Origin: a virus
DNA: 24,275 nt
Strand: one strand, 5' to 3'
IMG/VR virus record: IMGVR_UViG_3300024518_002964
Coordinates: 1 to 24,275 of that record
Shown in pieces: positions 15,513 to 20,716 of this stretch (positions are counted from its first letter, which is position 1; each line of letters opens with the position of its first letter). The notes under the pieces are model-generated. The model searched no databases and had not been told where the DNA came from. It was given only the letters and a program-made list of their open reading frames with translations. Both the position numbers and the translations under genes were made by a program.

Positions 15513-16735
15513 CAGAACAGACCCTGCTGACCAGCCAGCGCGCCCGGTTCTGTTTTCGCTGTGGCCTCCTCGATGGTCATCGCCTGAGCCCAGTGCTTGA
15601 GCCTCGCCTGGATGATGGGCAGATAGTCCGCCTCTCGCTCGATGCCGATGCTCGCGAACCCTTCTAGGTCTGCGGCGATCATCGTTGTCCCGCTGCCAGC
15701 GAACGGCTCGAGGACGGTGCCTCCTGGCGGGGTGATCAGGCGAACGAGCCAGCGCATGAGGGCGATGGGCTTAACCGTTGGATGGTAGTTTCTTGTGGGC
15801 TTCTTCCAGTTCGCGCCGGTATATGGATTATTCCCGCTACCGTCTGAGCCTACAAGGCCAGCAGATCCGGCAGTGCGTCCAGTAAGCTCAGCCCGATCCT
15901 TGCCAAGCAGCTCCTCGCAGCCCGCCTCGCGCTCTGAGCGGCTGGCCTTGGGGCAGCAATAGACGTTGGCGGGGAAGCGGCCGAGGTCGTGCCCGCCGCA
16001 GGCTGTGACCCTGGTTCCCTGTCCGTAGATGCCCTGCTTCCCGAAGTCGCCCGCCATGACCGGGCCGGGGTTCTTGTCGCCATCCTGCGGACCCGGCCAA
16101 GCACTGTCCCCATACGCGTACCGGCACGCATCCACGTTGATCGCACCAGTGCCCCATCGCAGCACGTTCGCGGCGATGCTGCGCTCCGAGATGGGCTTGC
16201 GGGCGAGGATGCAGGGTTCAGCCGCAGGCTTAAGAGCGGTGCCCCAGCCGGCCCAGCGGCGTGCGTCTTCGGTGGCGGGTGCGGTGATGTCGAACTCTGT
16301 CTTCATTGCCCTCGGCGAACCGAGTCCGACGACGCTTCCGTTCCCCGCCCCGTCGGTCCTGCGGCCAACCACCTCCCGCTCTGCCCCCGCCGCCCGGTCG
16401 ATCGCTTTGCTGATGTCCAGCGACTTCGGAAACCCCTGCCACTGAAGCCACTGCAGCTGATCCCGAATCTCCCAGCCCGCATCCTCGAGCGCAGTCGTCA
16501 GTCTGTGGATCGTGCGTTGGCCTCCGAATGCGATCAGGTGCGCGCCTGGCTTGGCGACTCGCAGGCACTCGCGCGCCCAGTCCTCACCGGGAGGCAGTGC
16601 GTCCCATTTCTTGCCCATGAAGCCTAGACCGTAGGGGGGATCAGTACAGATCGCGTCTACGCTATCGGGCTCCATCTCGCGCATCGCTTCGATACAGTCG
16701 CCGTGGATCAGCCGATGTCGGCCGACGGTGATCAT
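15512..16735 (-). CDS. Site-specific DNA methyltransferase, amino-type (N6-adenine or N4-cytosine), beta class
   Basis: A 407-aa protein; ATG 16735 overlaps the upstream stop (ATGA). Motif IV DPPYGLGF (32-39) precedes the AdoMet-binding motif I PFAGSGTT (344-351), the beta-class order. HPTVKP (318-323) is the usual lead-in to that motif. The long middle holds the target-recognition part and a Cys cluster (YCCPKASRSEREAGC, 259-273) that may bind zinc. The DPPY form does not by itself separate adenine from N4-cytosine modification. No endonuclease gene is adjacent. With the C5 enzyme two genes downstream it gives this phage two different base modifications, probably to escape host restriction. 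Confidence 0.9.
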   Translation of the reverse strand: MITVGRHRLIHGDCIEAMREMEPDSVDAICTDPPYGLGFMGKKWDALPPGEDWARECLRVAKPGAHLIAFGGQRTIHRLTTALEDAGWEIRDQLQWLQWQGFPKSLDISKAIDRAAGAEREVVGRRTDGAGNGSVVGLGSPRAMKTEFDITAPATEDARRWAGWGTALKPAAEPCILARKPISERSIAANVLRWGTGAINVDACRYAYGDSAWPGPQDGDKNPGPVMAGDFGKQGIYGQGTRVTACGGHDLGRFPANVYCCPKASRSEREAGCEELLGKDRAELTGRTAGSAGLVGSDGSGNNPYTGANWKKPTRNYHPTVKPIALMRWLVRLITPPGGTVLEPFAGSGTTMIAADLEGFASIGIEREADYLPIIQARLKHWAQAMTIEEATAKTEPGALAGQQGLF

Positions 16736-16962
16736 GTCATGTTCCTCTTGCGCTCATACCAGCAGGGGATCTCATTCGCCTGCCTCGCTGTGACTACGGT
16801 ACTTCGCTCGCATCCCACGATCCGCGCTACCTGGCCATCAGTGAGGCACCGTCCGCGTTCTTCGCTGGATCCGATCACTGCGCCGACCGCTGCTGCCGTG
16901 CCGTAGTAGACGAGCCCACCGACGACATAGCGGGACGGCGGCCTGCCTGGGAGCCTGCTCAT
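16732..16962 (-). CDS. Small helix-turn-helix protein
   Basis: A 76-aa protein; ATG 16962 overlaps the upstream stop (ATGA), preferred to an in-frame ATG at 16983. N-terminus MSRLPGRPPSRYVVGGLVYY is basic; a small Ala/Gly segment (GTAAAVGAVIG) follows; then LTDGQVARIVGCERSTVVTA (about residues 42-61) reads as helix-turn-helix, with a basic end (ERKRNMT). It may be a DNA-binding regulator or a partner of the methyltransferase gene it overlaps. No named family is recognised. Confidence 0.55.
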   Translation of the reverse strand: MSRLPGRPPSRYVVGGLVYYGTAAAVGAVIGSSEERGRCLTDGQVARIVGCERSTVVTARQANEIPCWYERKRNMT

Positions 16963-17264
16963 CTGGTAGCTCGCAGGACCCACAAGCTATCCCCCATGTC
17001 CATCAGCGCCCGCAGGATCCCAGGCTTGCGCGCGGCATCTCTGCCCGTAACAAATGCCATCCGCAGGCAGTGGATCGCATCCTCGCGGGCAATGGTCTCG
17101 ATCTCAGCCCTGCACTCCTCGCAGAGCAGCTCAGTGAGCGGGCTCAATCGCTTTATCTCGCTCTCCCGAAAGCTGCCATGGCATCCCTCGCACTCCATGA
17201 GCATGCACTCGCATGGATCTGGACCCAGCCGCACATCGCAATATCCGCATCTATAAGCCATCAT
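16959..17264 (-). CDS. Cys-rich zinc-ribbon protein
   Basis: A 101-aa protein (100 aa if the second of two consecutive ATGs, at 17261, is used; GAGGAG lies 2 bases before the first and 5 before the second). It has several Cys pairs: CGYC, CEC, CEGC and CEEC within the first 52 residues, enough for two zinc sites, then a helical C-terminus (IETIAREDAIHCLRMAFVTG). It resembles the many small treble-clef/zinc-ribbon proteins of phages, with no firm family. It is the first gene after a gap carrying two inverted repeats, so it may have separate control within the early operon. Confidence 0.6.
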   Translation of the reverse strand: MMAYRCGYCDVRLGPDPCECMLMECEGCHGSFRESEIKRLSPLTELLCEECRAEIETIAREDAIHCLRMAFVTGRDAARKPGILRALMDMGDSLWVLRATR

Positions 17265-17278
17265 CTCTCCTCGGTTAA

Positions 17279-17320
17279 AGGCTCTTCAGCCAGCGACGCG
17301 AACCGCTACCTGAAGAGCCT
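17279..17320. repeat. 11-bp perfect inverted repeat upstream of the zinc-ribbon gene
   Basis: AGGCTCTTCAG (17279-17289) and CTGAAGAGCCT (17310-17320) are exact complements; within the 20-base loop AGCG and CGCT can pair too. On the minus strand the stem is followed by only three T residues, so it is at best a weak terminator. An attenuator, an operator or an mRNA-processing site are alternatives. It lies in the gap 17265-17395 where no protein-coding gene is seen. Confidence 0.65.
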
Positions 17321-17348
17321 CGGCCGACAACGGGAGCAGCCGGCCGAG
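17319..17348. repeat. 8-bp perfect inverted repeat next to the 11-bp one
   Basis: CTCGGCCG (17319-17326) pairs exactly with CGGCCGAG (17341-17348), loop 14 bases. It shares two bases with the neighbouring 11-bp repeat, so both hairpins form side by side (or nearly exclude each other) in the same transcript. Confidence 0.6.
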
Positions 17349-17395
17349 ACCGCAGCGCGCAGAGTTACTGGGGAGGTGCGCGCCGCTATTCGTGA

Positions 17396-17440
17396 TCAGA
17401 AGGGCAGGTCACCCAGATCGTCCTGTTGCGGTTTTTGCGG
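17396..17440 (-). repeat. Second copy of the SSB C-terminal tail sequence
   Basis: Read on the minus strand in the frame ending at TGA 17398-17396, this stretch encodes PQKPQQDDLGDLPF and stop. The genuine SSB gene ends KKPQQDDLGDLPF. At DNA level 17400-17438 and 17911-17949 match at about 33 of 39 positions. The copy overlaps the 3' end of the gene at 17783-17409 in another frame: that gene reads ...ALAAKTATGRSG, while a +1 shift at the A5 run (plus 17434-17438) would give ...ALAAKPQQDDLGDLPF. Confidence 0.75.
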
Positions 17441-17783
17441 CCAGAGCTCGCAATTGCCTACATGGGCACCTTCTGTTGCATCGACCGCCCGCGTACATGC
17501 ACAACTCGTCGGCAGCGTTTTCAATCACCCCTGCGTCGTAGCCGTCGAACCAGTCGGAGATGGGCATCGACAAGGCCATGTCCGCATCACCCATTAGCTC
17601 CAACAGCCTTGGACCGAACTGCGTCAGATCGCACGCGCCAAGCGAAACAACCAGCGCACCAAGAGCATCCTGCATCGACATGCGATCGCCCTCTGCCACC
17701 TTCAGGCGAGCCTCGATGTGCCGACTCCGCTCCCGCGCCTCGTCCCGCTCTGCTCGCAGTGTTTCGATCGTATCACTCAGCAT
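17409..17783 (-). CDS. Coiled-coil protein of unknown function, possibly frame-broken before an SSB-like tail
   Basis: A 124-aa protein with AGGAG seven bases ahead of ATG 17783. Residues 1-40 form a coiled coil (IETLRAERDEARERSRHIEA); the middle (LLELMGDADMALSMPISDWF, DGYDAGVIENAADELCMYAG) is mixed; a Cys-rich stretch GRCNRRCPCRQLRAL follows. As sequenced it ends ALAAKTATGRSG. In the +1 frame the next codons spell the acidic SSB tail DDLGDLPF, so either one A was gained in the A5 run and the ancestral protein carried an SSB-type tail, or a +1 slip is used. If translated that way it could bind the same partners as SSB. No family is recognised. Confidence 0.6.
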   Translation of the reverse strand: MLSDTIETLRAERDEARERSRHIEARLKVAEGDRMSMQDALGALVVSLGACDLTQFGPRLLELMGDADMALSMPISDWFDGYDAGVIENAADELCMYAGGRCNRRCPCRQLRALAAKTATGRSG

Positions 17784-17859
17784 CGCGGCACTCCTTCACG
17801 GTCGCGGCAGGGTACTGCCAGAAGTAATCAATCGCTGCCTGTCGGTTTCTCATTCTCAT
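17773..17859 (-). CDS. 28-aa micro-ORF, possible truncated helix-turn-helix peptide
   Basis: ATG 17859 has GGGAG six bases ahead of it. The product starts MRMRNRQAAIDYFWQYPAAT and ends VKECRDAE; its stop lies 11 bases inside the next gene. The pattern 'R.aiDYFWQYPAATVKEC' resembles the first two helices of small winged-helix DNA-binding domains but stops before the recognition helix. It may serve as a coupling leader for the gene at 17783. Real translation is suggested only by the ribosome-binding site and overlap. Confidence 0.4.
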   Translation of the reverse strand: MRMRNRQAAIDYFWQYPAATVKECRDAE

Positions 17860-17906
17860 GCTCTACTCCCGCGTACCCTGATTCCAGTTGCTTGATTAAT
17901 GCCTTT

Positions 17907-18314
17907 CTAAAACGGCAAGTCACCCAGATCGTCCTGCTGCGGCTTCTTCCAGGCGGTCTCCCTGCGCTGGCCTCCTCCGCTGTCATCTCGAGCAGGCGGG
18001 CAGTCGATGCTGTGCACGGTGATCCCAAAGCGCGTGTTCTTCTGGCCGTCGTTGCCCTCCCATGTCCTCATCGTCAGCGAGCCGGTGACGGTGACGTAGG
18101 TTCCTTTCCTGGCGCTGCTCAGGTCCCTGAAGGCCCAGCCCTGCGGCCCATCGCCGTTCTCCCAAGCGGTAAGGTCCAGCCACATCGAGTCCTTCTGCTT
18201 GCCTTGCGAATGGGCCAGGGAGCAGGACGCAACCTGCCTGCCCGCGTTCGTGCTGCGGACCTCGGCGTCTCTGCCGAGGCATCCCTTTATCGTGATCGTG
18301 TTGGTCATCGCCAT
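17907..18314 (-). CDS. ssb: Single-stranded DNA-binding protein
   Basis: A 135-aa protein. ATG 18314 has AAGGA nine bases upstream; a second ATG at 18308 (ATGA overlap with the Gp157-like gene) is possible and gives MTNTITIKG. The OB-fold is clear: NTITIKGCLGRDAEVRSTNA, QVASCSLAHSQ, MWLDLTAWENG, KGTYVTVTGSLTMRTW and TRFGITVHSIDCP. A short Gly/Arg linker leads to the acidic tail DDLGDLPF (128-135), the docking site for replication and repair enzymes. It coats single-stranded DNA in replication and in ERF-type annealing, and is transcribed with the ERF gene. A second copy of its tail sequence lies 511 bases downstream. Confidence 0.92.
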   Translation of the reverse strand: MAMTNTITIKGCLGRDAEVRSTNAGRQVASCSLAHSQGKQKDSMWLDLTAWENGDGPQGWAFRDLSSARKGTYVTVTGSLTMRTWEGNDGQKNTRFGITVHSIDCPPARDDSGGGQRRETAWKKPQQDDLGDLPF

Positions 18315-18844
18315 GAGATTGATTCCTTCTCGATGAGGGCGCAGCCCTCGATGGTTTCGCCCGCTTGCAGGCGCTTCTTGATCGCTGTCTTGTCGGCCTT
18401 CGGCTCGCCCAGTCGGAAGCAGCCATCAGGCAGCGAGCCCACATCGCAGGCCGCCGCCACATCTACGCTCACCGACTCCTTGAGCCAGTAGGACGCGCTG
18501 GGCGTCTTGACCTTGGCGCCCATGCCCGCGGCTCTGCGAGTCTGGAGCAAGCTGGTTGCCAGCGCTTTGCAGCGGTCCACGCCGCTCTTCGCTGCTCTGG
18601 CCTTGCGGGTCAGGCGCTTGGACTCAGCCGCTAACATGGCGGCCTCAGTGGCCATCCGCACGCTTACCGCACGCAGCGCATCCAGCTTGTCCTCGGAGCC
18701 CTCGGCCAGCGCCTCGAGCAGGATCCCCAATTCCTCATCAGCGAGGTTGCGTGCTTCTTCCTCGATCTCCTCATCGGCTGCGATCTCCATCAGCCAGGGG
18801 ATCCGCTGCGCTGCTGCGATGATCTGTGGTGTCGTGATGCTCAT
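18305..18844 (-). CDS. Siphovirus Gp157-like protein
   Basis: A 179-aa protein with GGGAGG nine bases ahead of ATG 18844. It has the Gp157 layout: an acidic helical N-terminus (EIAADEEIEEEARNLADEEL), a central coil with many Lys/Arg (AMLAAESKRLTRKARAAKSG), then TLL-type sequence (LATSLLQTRRAAGMGAKVKT), then a beta C-terminus (ASYWLKESVSVDVA; EPKADKTAIKKRLQAGETIE; ALIEKESISWR) with the DK..IKK.L..G motif. Family members accompany ERF/SSB genes in many siphophages, and some have been linked to inhibition of host nucleases or recombination; the exact role is unsettled. Its position between ERF and SSB fits. Confidence 0.75.
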   Translation of the reverse strand: MSITTPQIIAAAQRIPWLMEIAADEEIEEEARNLADEELGILLEALAEGSEDKLDALRAVSVRMATEAAMLAAESKRLTRKARAAKSGVDRCKALATSLLQTRRAAGMGAKVKTPSASYWLKESVSVDVAAACDVGSLPDGCFRLGEPKADKTAIKKRLQAGETIEGCALIEKESISWR

Positions 18845-18847
18845 TCT

Positions 18848-19525
18848 CTAGTCCTCCCAGTTGTTGGCTTCTGCGTGCCTGGCTGCGGAGACGAATTCGC
18901 GCCAGGGCATCTGCTCCGAGAGGCTGTTAAGCGCCTCCCATATCACCTGTGCGGCGTCTTCTGACGCCTTGCAGTCGTCCAGGGTGGGTCCGCCGCTGCC
19001 TGCCGCATAGCGGACGACACAGCGCGCTTGCTCTGGCGTGGTACATCCAGCCCTCGAGGCCAGCGCTCTGCGGATCTGGTCGATGGTGCTGGGCGGTTGC
19101 TTCGCTCTTGGCTGCGATGGTCGGATCTGCTGATCGGGCTGATCAACATCTCGCGCATCAGCATCAGCATCTGGTGCCACTCCGATCATGGCTGCGAGCC
19201 CATAGCGGCGCAGGTATGTGATCGCACCTCCTACGCTCTGCGGATCTCCGCTGCTCTGGCAGGACACTGTTCCGCGGATGCTGCCCTCTTGCGAGCTGTG
19301 CATCAGCACTGTCTCCACGCTGCACACACCAGCCTCCCAGGACGGTAGCTGGATCACGCAGAGCCCGTGCTTGGACAGGGTCTCGCGGCATCCGTCGAGC
19401 ACGTCAGAGAGATCTGCGTATGGGTATGAGAACTTCTTGCCCTTCGCGATCTTGGTCTTCGGCGGATTGCGAAGCTCGCCCTGGGCGGCTGCCAGTGCGG
19501 CTGTCAGGCTCTTGTGCGCGCTCAT
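18848..19525 (-). CDS. erf: ERF-family single-strand annealing protein
   Basis: A 225-aa protein; ATG 19525 shares one base with the upstream stop. ERF signatures: KFSYPYADLSDVLDGCRETL (residues 31-50), KHGLCVIQLPS just after, and SVGGAITYLRRYGLAAMIGV (97-116) followed by acidic DADADARD. These match the core of the P22 Erf/ERF superfamily, which pairs complementary single strands in phage recombination and genome circularisation. A Pro/Gln/Arg-rich linker (about 127-147) separates it from a helical C-terminal domain (IDQIRRALASRAGCTTPEQA...) of unknown role. It works with SSB and RusA encoded in the same operon. Confidence 0.9.
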   Translation of the reverse strand: MSAHKSLTAALAAAQGELRNPPKTKIAKGKKFSYPYADLSDVLDGCRETLSKHGLCVIQLPSWEAGVCSVETVLMHSSQEGSIRGTVSCQSSGDPQSVGGAITYLRRYGLAAMIGVAPDADADARDVDQPDQQIRPSQPRAKQPPSTIDQIRRALASRAGCTTPEQARCVVRYAAGSGGPTLDDCKASEDAAQVIWEALNSLSEQMPWREFVSAARHAEANNWED

Positions 19526-19872
19526 CAGACGAACAATCCGACCGGGCAGTCATCTGCGTGATCGTCGCTCGCTGGGCAGTCTGCCGCTCGGTCGCAGGCA
19601 CGATAGGCTGGACCCAGGACCGAGAATCTTCCCAGCCCAACGGCGCAGCCGATGTCCTCGTAGGTCGCGCATCGGGCGATGCTCCCGATGCTGTACGTAA
19701 CGTCGAACTCTCGTCCAGCCACGGGCGAGTCGGTGTGCAGAGACAGGCTCTCACCCACATCGTAGAGATTGAGGCTCGCCGTCCTGAAGCCTTCCAGCCG
19801 CATCGTCGCAGCCAGCTCAGCGGCCTGAGCCTGGAGGGCCACAGATGGGCGCGGGTTCGTGAAGTCGCTCAT
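19525..19872 (-). CDS. Early protein of unknown function with Cys/Asp-rich C-terminus
   Basis: A 115-aa protein, ATG 19872 overlapping the upstream stop (ATGA) and its own stop sharing one base with the ERF start. The N-terminal half is helix then strand (VALQAQAAELAATMRLEGFR; TASLNLYDVGESLSLHT; EFDVTYSIGSIARCATYEDI), and the end has CDRAADC followed by DDHADDC, which could bind a metal. No family is recognised. Coupling to ERF suggests a role early in infection or in recombination. Confidence 0.6.
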   Translation of the reverse strand: MSDFTNPRPSVALQAQAAELAATMRLEGFRTASLNLYDVGESLSLHTDSPVAGREFDVTYSIGSIARCATYEDIGCAVGLGRFSVLGPAYRACDRAADCPASDDHADDCPVGLFV

Positions 19873-20096
19873 GCTCCCGCCTCCTGGTTGATGTGGTCCT
19901 GAAGCCGTCCGCTGATCGTCTCCCTGTTCGCGGCGCTGACACCATCGAACAGGCCGCTGCCTGCGATGTAGGCATCTACCGCGGTGTAGACGTCATCCGT
20001 CTCAGCCAGCGCCATGAATTGCTCCACGGTTTGACTGCCCACCCAGGTGTCCCAGACCTCAACGCTGTAGGCGCTGACCGTATAAGTGATTCCCAT
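19869..20096 (-). CDS. Small acidic early protein of unknown function
   Basis: A 75-aa protein with a strong ribosome-binding leader (GGGGAGATAGAGACC before ATG 20096). It is acidic and mostly helical after a short beta start (MGITYTVSAYSVEVWDTWVG, then VEQFMALAETDDVYTAVDAY). No family is recognised. Small acidic proteins in this position are often host-takeover factors, but nothing in the sequence proves that here. Confidence 0.6.
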   Translation of the reverse strand: MGITYTVSAYSVEVWDTWVGSQTVEQFMALAETDDVYTAVDAYIAGSGLFDGVSAANRETISGRLQDHINQEAGA

Positions 20097-20143
20097 GGTC
20101 TCTATCTCCCCAGCCGGATTAAGCGCCGGCTCGCTGTGGTTGT

Positions 20144-20347
20144 CTAGTACTTCCGCCAGCCGCCGCTGATGCGCTTGCGATAGTCGGACCGCGCCTCGGC
20201 GGTGCTCATGTGGCTGGTGTTGGTGTACGTGCAGTCGTCAACGTCAACGGTCGCGGCATCACCGAGGATGGTGTACGTGGCGTAGTGAGGGATGCCCGTC
20301 CGCTTGGCGGCTGGGTTGTACAGAGTGTGGGTGCTCGGCTTGCTCAT
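20144..20347 (-). CDS. First gene of the early operon, unknown function
   Basis: A 67-aa protein with GGGGAGAGAGACC before ATG 20347. The sequence (MSKPSTHTLYNPAAKRTGIP, then HYATYTILGDAATVDVDDCT) suggests a small beta domain with a basic helical end (ARSDYRKRISGGWRKY). It is the gene nearest the divergent promoter region, so it is made first and probably in quantity. No family is recognised. A 6-bp inverted repeat (AGCCGG/CCGGCT) lies between it and the next gene. Confidence 0.6.
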   Translation of the reverse strand: MSKPSTHTLYNPAAKRTGIPHYATYTILGDAATVDVDDCTYTNTSHMSTAEARSDYRKRISGGWRKY

Positions 20348-20384
20348 GGTCTCTCTCCCCGTGTCGCTCGCTGCGACTGAGAAG

Positions 20385-20413
20385 ACACTACATTAGTACA
20401 TTGAGCATCGCAA
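20385..20413 (-). promoter_or_regulatory. Candidate early promoter for the minus-strand operon
   Basis: On the minus strand TTGCGA (20413-20408) and TAGTGT (20390-20385) are 17 bases apart. One GTAC box (20395-20400) sits in the spacer, where a bound repressor would block polymerase. The predicted start lies about 30 bases before ATG 20347. Confidence 0.4.
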
Positions 20414-20444
20414 GACTCTTGTACATATTTTTTTGATGTGTACT
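20395..20444. promoter_or_regulatory. Three GTAC-centred boxes, candidate repressor operators
   Basis: AGTACA at 20395-20400, TGTACA at 20420-20425 and TGTACT at 20439-20444 lie between the divergent genes. The first and third are reverse complements of each other and the middle is a palindrome. The first falls inside the minus-strand promoter; the second and third overlap the -35 and -10 of the plus-strand promoter. The Cro-like protein encoded at 20453 is the likely binder. Confidence 0.5.
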
Positions 20445-20446
20445 CT
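20419..20446 (+). promoter_or_regulatory. Candidate promoter for a leaderless repressor transcript
   Basis: TTGTAC (20419-20424) and TACTCT (20441-20446) are 16 bases apart, and ATG 20453 begins 6 bases after the -10. Transcription would start at the ATG itself; there is no Shine-Dalgarno sequence. The layout recalls lambda cI made from PRM. Confidence 0.45.
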
Positions 20447-20452
20447 AGTCCC

Positions 20453-20716
20453 ATGAGCAACGACAAGATCGAGACGAGTGGCCGCCCCATGCTGCGCGCA
20501 TGGATGAAGCGTCAAGACCTATCCCGCGCAGAGGCGGCCATCGTGCTGCACACCACTGTCCATACGCTGGCGAGCTGGCTTGATGGTCGGCGGCGGCCTG
20601 GCCTATCGGCGGCGCTGCTGATCGAGGCAGCAACGAGCGAGGCCGTAGATCGGCACGACTGGCTCACGGCTGATGAGCGGCTCAGCATGCAGGCGCTGAG
20701 AAAGGCCCATGGCTGA
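20453..20716 (+). CDS. Cro/XRE-type helix-turn-helix repressor
   Basis: An 87-aa protein. ATG 20453 is used; an in-frame GTG at 20438 lies inside the predicted -10 region. Residues ~14-55 (LRAWMKRQDLSRAEAAIVLH then TTVHTLASWLDGRRRP) are a helix-turn-helix with the 'xxLaxWLdGRRrP' ending seen in Cro/YdaS-like phage regulators, followed by ALLIEAATSEAVDRHDW. It would bind the GTAC boxes just upstream of its own gene and control both divergent transcripts. It is the first gene of the replication transcript and shares one base with the initiator gene. Its small size suggests a Cro-like rather than a CI-like protein. Confidence 0.8.
   Translation: MSNDKIETSGRPMLRAWMKRQDLSRAEAAIVLHTTVHTLASWLDGRRRPGLSAALLIEAATSEAVDRHDWLTADERLSMQALRKAHG

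Noticed and set aside
17279-17348. Possible tRNA or small structured RNA gene
   Set aside because: The two stems do not give a cloverleaf with a 7-bp acceptor, a TTC-type arm or a CCA end; only simple hairpins are supported.
17718-18491. Long plus-strand open frame (257 codons) across SSB and the Gp157-like gene
   Set aside because: It lies antisense to two clear genes, has no ribosome-binding site and its product is Arg/Ser/Pro-rich with no recognisable domain; such frames are common opposite GC-rich genes.
20097-20143. Hairpin AGCCGG/CCGGCT as a terminator between the first two early genes
   Set aside because: Only 6 base pairs and no T-run on the minus strand; it would not stop transcription by itself, so it is mentioned only with the gene.
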